Assembly (NCBI GenBank): GCA_019843655.1 | Contig: JACDQD010000008.1 | Location: forward strand, 14,108,442-14,172,441 | Source: Lethocerus indicus | Lineage: Eukaryota > Arthropoda > Insecta > Hemiptera > Belostomatidae | Direction: 5' to 3' | Length of the DNA stretch: 64,000 nt | Part shown: positions 61,201 to 64,000 of the stretch, one piece after another | Layout of the letters: each line of letters begins with the position of its first letter | Numbering within the stretch: position 1 is the stretch's first letter | Notes under the pieces: model-generated | Seen by the model: only the letters and a program-made list of their open reading frames with translations | Databases searched by the model: none | What the model was told of the DNA's origin: nothing | Translations under genes and position numbers: made by a program

Positions 61201-61342
61201 TCCAATCTTATTGCGCAATAGAAAAAAATTAATAGTCTTGCGGGAACCTCGTGAGGAGATGAAGTGATAATAATAATAAAGTACAATTTAAACCTTACTG
61301 GTATTGTGTAAAACGTTTTCCTGTTCCAAAATTTATTGAAAA
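55229..61342. other. Non-coding DNA, no gene recognised
   Basis: A tandem duplication lies at 56304-56373. GC- and CpG-richer blocks lie at about 57100-57720 and 58360-58520, with overlapping 110- to 156-codon frames on both strands. Such overlap is typical of GC-rich chance frames. No exon or mobile element was supported. Confidence 0.5.
56304..56373. repeat. Exact tandem duplication, 40-bp period
   Basis: The 30-bp block TGAATTGTCACTGTTCATTT plus CACTAATCAA occurs at 56304-56333 and again, unchanged, at 56344-56373. Confidence 0.85.
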
Positions 61343-61510
61343 AGTGCATCCAACAAAATTTAGTTAAGTACATCTCCGCACCACCCTCATGGGGCGCTAG
61401 TTAATCGGTGCGAGTGGACCCAACGAAATTTAGTTAAGTACATTTCCGCTCCACACACTCAGGGGTGCGGTAGTTAATCTATATCTAATAATTTTTATTT
61501 AAAGAGAAAG
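61343..61510 (+). repeat. 70-bp-period dimer repeat, copy 3, with shared tail
   Basis: Two units carry AATTTAGTTAAGTACATCTC and AATTTAGTTAAGTACATTTC, each followed by CGC(A/T)CCAC and a GGGGCGCTAGTTAATC-type end, then the same tail as at 33.5 kb: CTATATCTAATAATTTTTAT and TTAAAGAGAAAG. Sequence similarity to 33.4 kb starts at the first unit and stops just after the tail, which sets the probable element borders. Confidence 0.75.
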
Positions 61511-64000
61511 AGACCGCATTTCCTACGGAGGTAAGGCCATACCCGGTATTCAACCGAACTTCGGCTTGGATCTTCCAGTAGCACCATAGAGGAAAATGCT
61601 CGAATATTTTGTTAACGGTCGGCTGGCATAAAAACAAAATTATATTAAAAGGATGACTATGCGAGCGGAGTACTACTACATGGGAATGAGATTTTTCGGC
61701 AGGCTCAGTAAACAGAATCTCGTCCAGATCCTCTCGTAAGGGGCCCTTTTCCTTCTCATATTTCTAATGTCCTTGGGGGCTGCGAAATTTAAGATATTAT
61801 TTTCCGTTACCTAAAACCTGGTCATGTGTATACACATCATCTATGTCATATTCCAAGCCGTTTTAATTGATATTATTACTCGGAAATAAATTGAATATTA
61901 GCAATAAAATTTTGACTCATTCCTCCTAATTGAGTCGGGTTCGATGCCCGGATAGACCGGTATCTCCGTTATTCCAACCGACCGCCGCTGTCCTGTCTAC
62001 AAGATCTGTCTAGAAAATCCCAAATCAAAAGTGGATAGTGTGGAGTGGCTCGTAGCGTATCGAGTTGTCTCGATCATCCCCTTCAGATATTCGGGGCGTG
62101 GGGCTTGGGGGCCGGTGGTCGGTGGCAGAAAGGGGGAACAATTTCATAAAATCATCCCCCGATGGGAGGGGGATGGGGCCGGAGTTGAACAGAGTTATCG
62201 GGGGTTTGTCGAGCCGGATAAAAGGCTCCAATATCCCGTGGCGACCGACAATAGCCCGGGCCTTCCCCACCCTTGTTTCAAATATAAACTCCCTCCCCTA
62301 GAACACGAGATAAGATAAGACCGATATTCCGCTTTGAGAAACTCGTCCTTTTTATTCCCTTATAAAGCCGGCCAACCTTAGCGCCAATTGTTCCATGTTA
62401 ATGGAACCGGAGAATGAATAAATTGCCCTCGCACCAAGGGTAGTATATTCTATACCATGCGATGAAATGAAGCACAATATACTAGTACGAAAACGATTCC
62501 TTGATTTTTTAAGCCTTTTTATTAAGAGCAAACATGTATGGCGCCTTTAACATTGAATTCACAGATTTTTGGTTTCAATATTTCCTTTTAAGCCCAAAAA
62601 TGTGCACATATGGTCAATATTATTATTTATCATTATAAATAATATTTTATTATGAAATTATTTATCATTAATTTATTAATATAAATTTCGTCGTAGAGAA
62701 AAAATGTCCAGACTGATTTTATCAAATTCTTAATTTATGTTCTAACATATATTTACATTTCGATTTTCAAAACAAGTTATCTTTTTAATTTCTTTTCTCA
62801 CCATGAGTTAGCCACCGATACTGACAGAAAAAATACAGAATGAGGTGGCGTATTTTTGTATAAATATCATCTGGTTCGCAACCGATCCTTTGGCTTAGGC
62901 TCTTAATTTTAAAAACCAATATTTGCCCGGATGATTCCGCCGAACGGTCGCCCAGTCTTTCCTGTTATATGGACTTGTTATCTGCCGGTCTGAGATCAGG
63001 ATCACTCGAGCGAGAATTTTATTTTCCGTCCGCCTACCGCCCCTCTGTTAGTCCAAACATTTCCAGTCGACTGGCTGGCCCCAAAAGCAAAGGGTATTTC
63101 GATCCCCCGCCCCCCTACTCCGCCACCATACCCCGCCACCATACGAAAAAGTCTAAATTTCCGGCCTTCACAACCGAATGGACCCGACAGCAGGCTCTTA
63201 GCAGCATCCCGAGCTCATCGGATATCTTCCTCGCGTTGTACTCTAGTGATCTGACCATAGTTAAGTTTAACTACATATTAAGCCGAGCACTAGTTCTTTC
63301 CCAAATTTTATATTTTTCCGCAATTGTTATTGCCGCGTTAAATCATACTGCCTCTTATAGCTGTCTGTATCGCCAGTGACGTGCTAGATAAGTATCGAGT
63401 TTTGGAACGAAGTATCCAAAAACCATTCTAATGCTATTCATTTATTTTCGACCATATAAATACAAGCTTATACAAACAATCTATCCTGTGAAGGTTCCTT
63501 TTGAAATAAATGTGTTCCGACGAGAACATAATTATATTCAAAATGGGTCCAAAGGGATTGATGTATTTTAAGCAATTTAATATAATAGGGCTCAGCAGAA
63601 AATAAGGCAGAGCGGGGCGTCTGCTGTAATCGGCTCGGTAATTTGGTCGGTTGAAAGGCGAAGTAAGGTATTTATAATAAGGCATTAAATTAGCGTCATT
63701 AGGATAGATGGTATTAATTTGCGGGGTATTAGGCGAAGGGGAGAGGGGCGACAGTTTCGTCAGACGGGGATGAAGTCTGGAGACAAAGCCCGCCCCACTG
63801 GCTGGCTGGCTGGCTTCTTTATCGGCCTAGGGCTTAACACCCACACTCTCCCTTCTGCTCCAATTATAGAATTATAATGTCATAAGCTGTTTCAAGTTTC
63901 CCCATTGTGAGAATCCGATCTTCCCTGCCGCTTGAAAACATATTCCTGTATATTATATTGCGAATACCAGAAATAAGATTTACTTAGGACGTTTCAAATT
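61511..64000. other. Non-coding DNA, no gene recognised
   Basis: A B-box-like GGGTTCGATGCCC at 61938-61950 stands alone. A CpG-rich block at about 62040-62300 has overlapping frames on both strands. CGCCACCATAC is directly repeated at 63121-63144, inside a 136-codon frame (62969-63379) with a PPPPY string but no recognisable domain. (TGGC)4 lies at 63799-63814. Confidence 0.5.

Noticed and set aside
62969..63379. 136-codon plus-strand frame with a PPPPY string
   Set aside because: The proline run comes from a C-rich low-complexity patch with a short direct repeat; no domain recognised.

Overview
The window reads as intergenic and intronic DNA of an arthropod, most likely an insect. This is inferred from the absence of bacterial-style gene packing, the many microsatellites, the retrotransposon remnants of Jockey type, a TA-flanked mariner-type miniature element, tRNA-derived repeats and one exon with textbook eukaryotic splice signals. 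CpG is common in many GC-richer blocks, so strong methylation-driven CpG loss is not obvious. No species can be named. No complete protein-coding gene, rRNA or intact tRNA was found.

Layout. 1-7.5 kb: AT-rich DNA with two members of one tRNA-derived repeat family on the minus strand (about 4.88 and 6.76 kb). 7.6-8.0 kb: a short 5'-truncated Jockey-like LINE with a perfect 13-bp target duplication. 8-19 kb: unassigned DNA with a 70-bp-period repeat (12.3 kb) and a CpG-rich block (13.7-14.2 kb). 19.06-19.22 kb: a 162-bp mariner-type MITE. 23.38-24.09 kb: a second, longer Jockey-like fragment on the minus strand with an open 199-codon reading frame and a 12-bp target duplication. 28.3 kb: the best copy of a hammerhead-ribozyme-bearing repeat. 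28.9-30.8 kb: long AT and CT microsatellites. 33.4 kb: second copy of the 70-bp dimer repeat. 42.27-42.56 kb: a palindromic copy of the hammerhead repeat, with a ribozyme-like motif in each arm. 43.29-43.44 kb: a minus-strand exon with branch point, pyrimidine tract, acceptor, short upstream ORF, strong start context, hydrophobic N-terminus and donor. 51.8 and 55.1 kb: two further hammerhead-repeat copies, the last one collapsed. 61.3 kb: third copy of the 70-bp dimer repeat. The rest holds no feature I can assign.

The most interesting system is the hammerhead family. Four loci share a repeat whose minus strand encodes a complete minimal hammerhead fold: 4-bp stem I, CUGANGA core, short stem II, GAAA, a palindromic ACCGGU stem III and a GUC cleavage triplet. 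This layout matches the short-stem-III hammerheads known from Penelope-like retroelements and retrozymes. The copies range from apparently intact to mutated and deleted, so the window shows several stages of decay of one ribozyme-carrying mobile family. The one host gene visible is the 43.3-kb exon, which probably starts a secreted or membrane protein transcribed on the minus strand; its other exons lie outside the window or are not recognisable.
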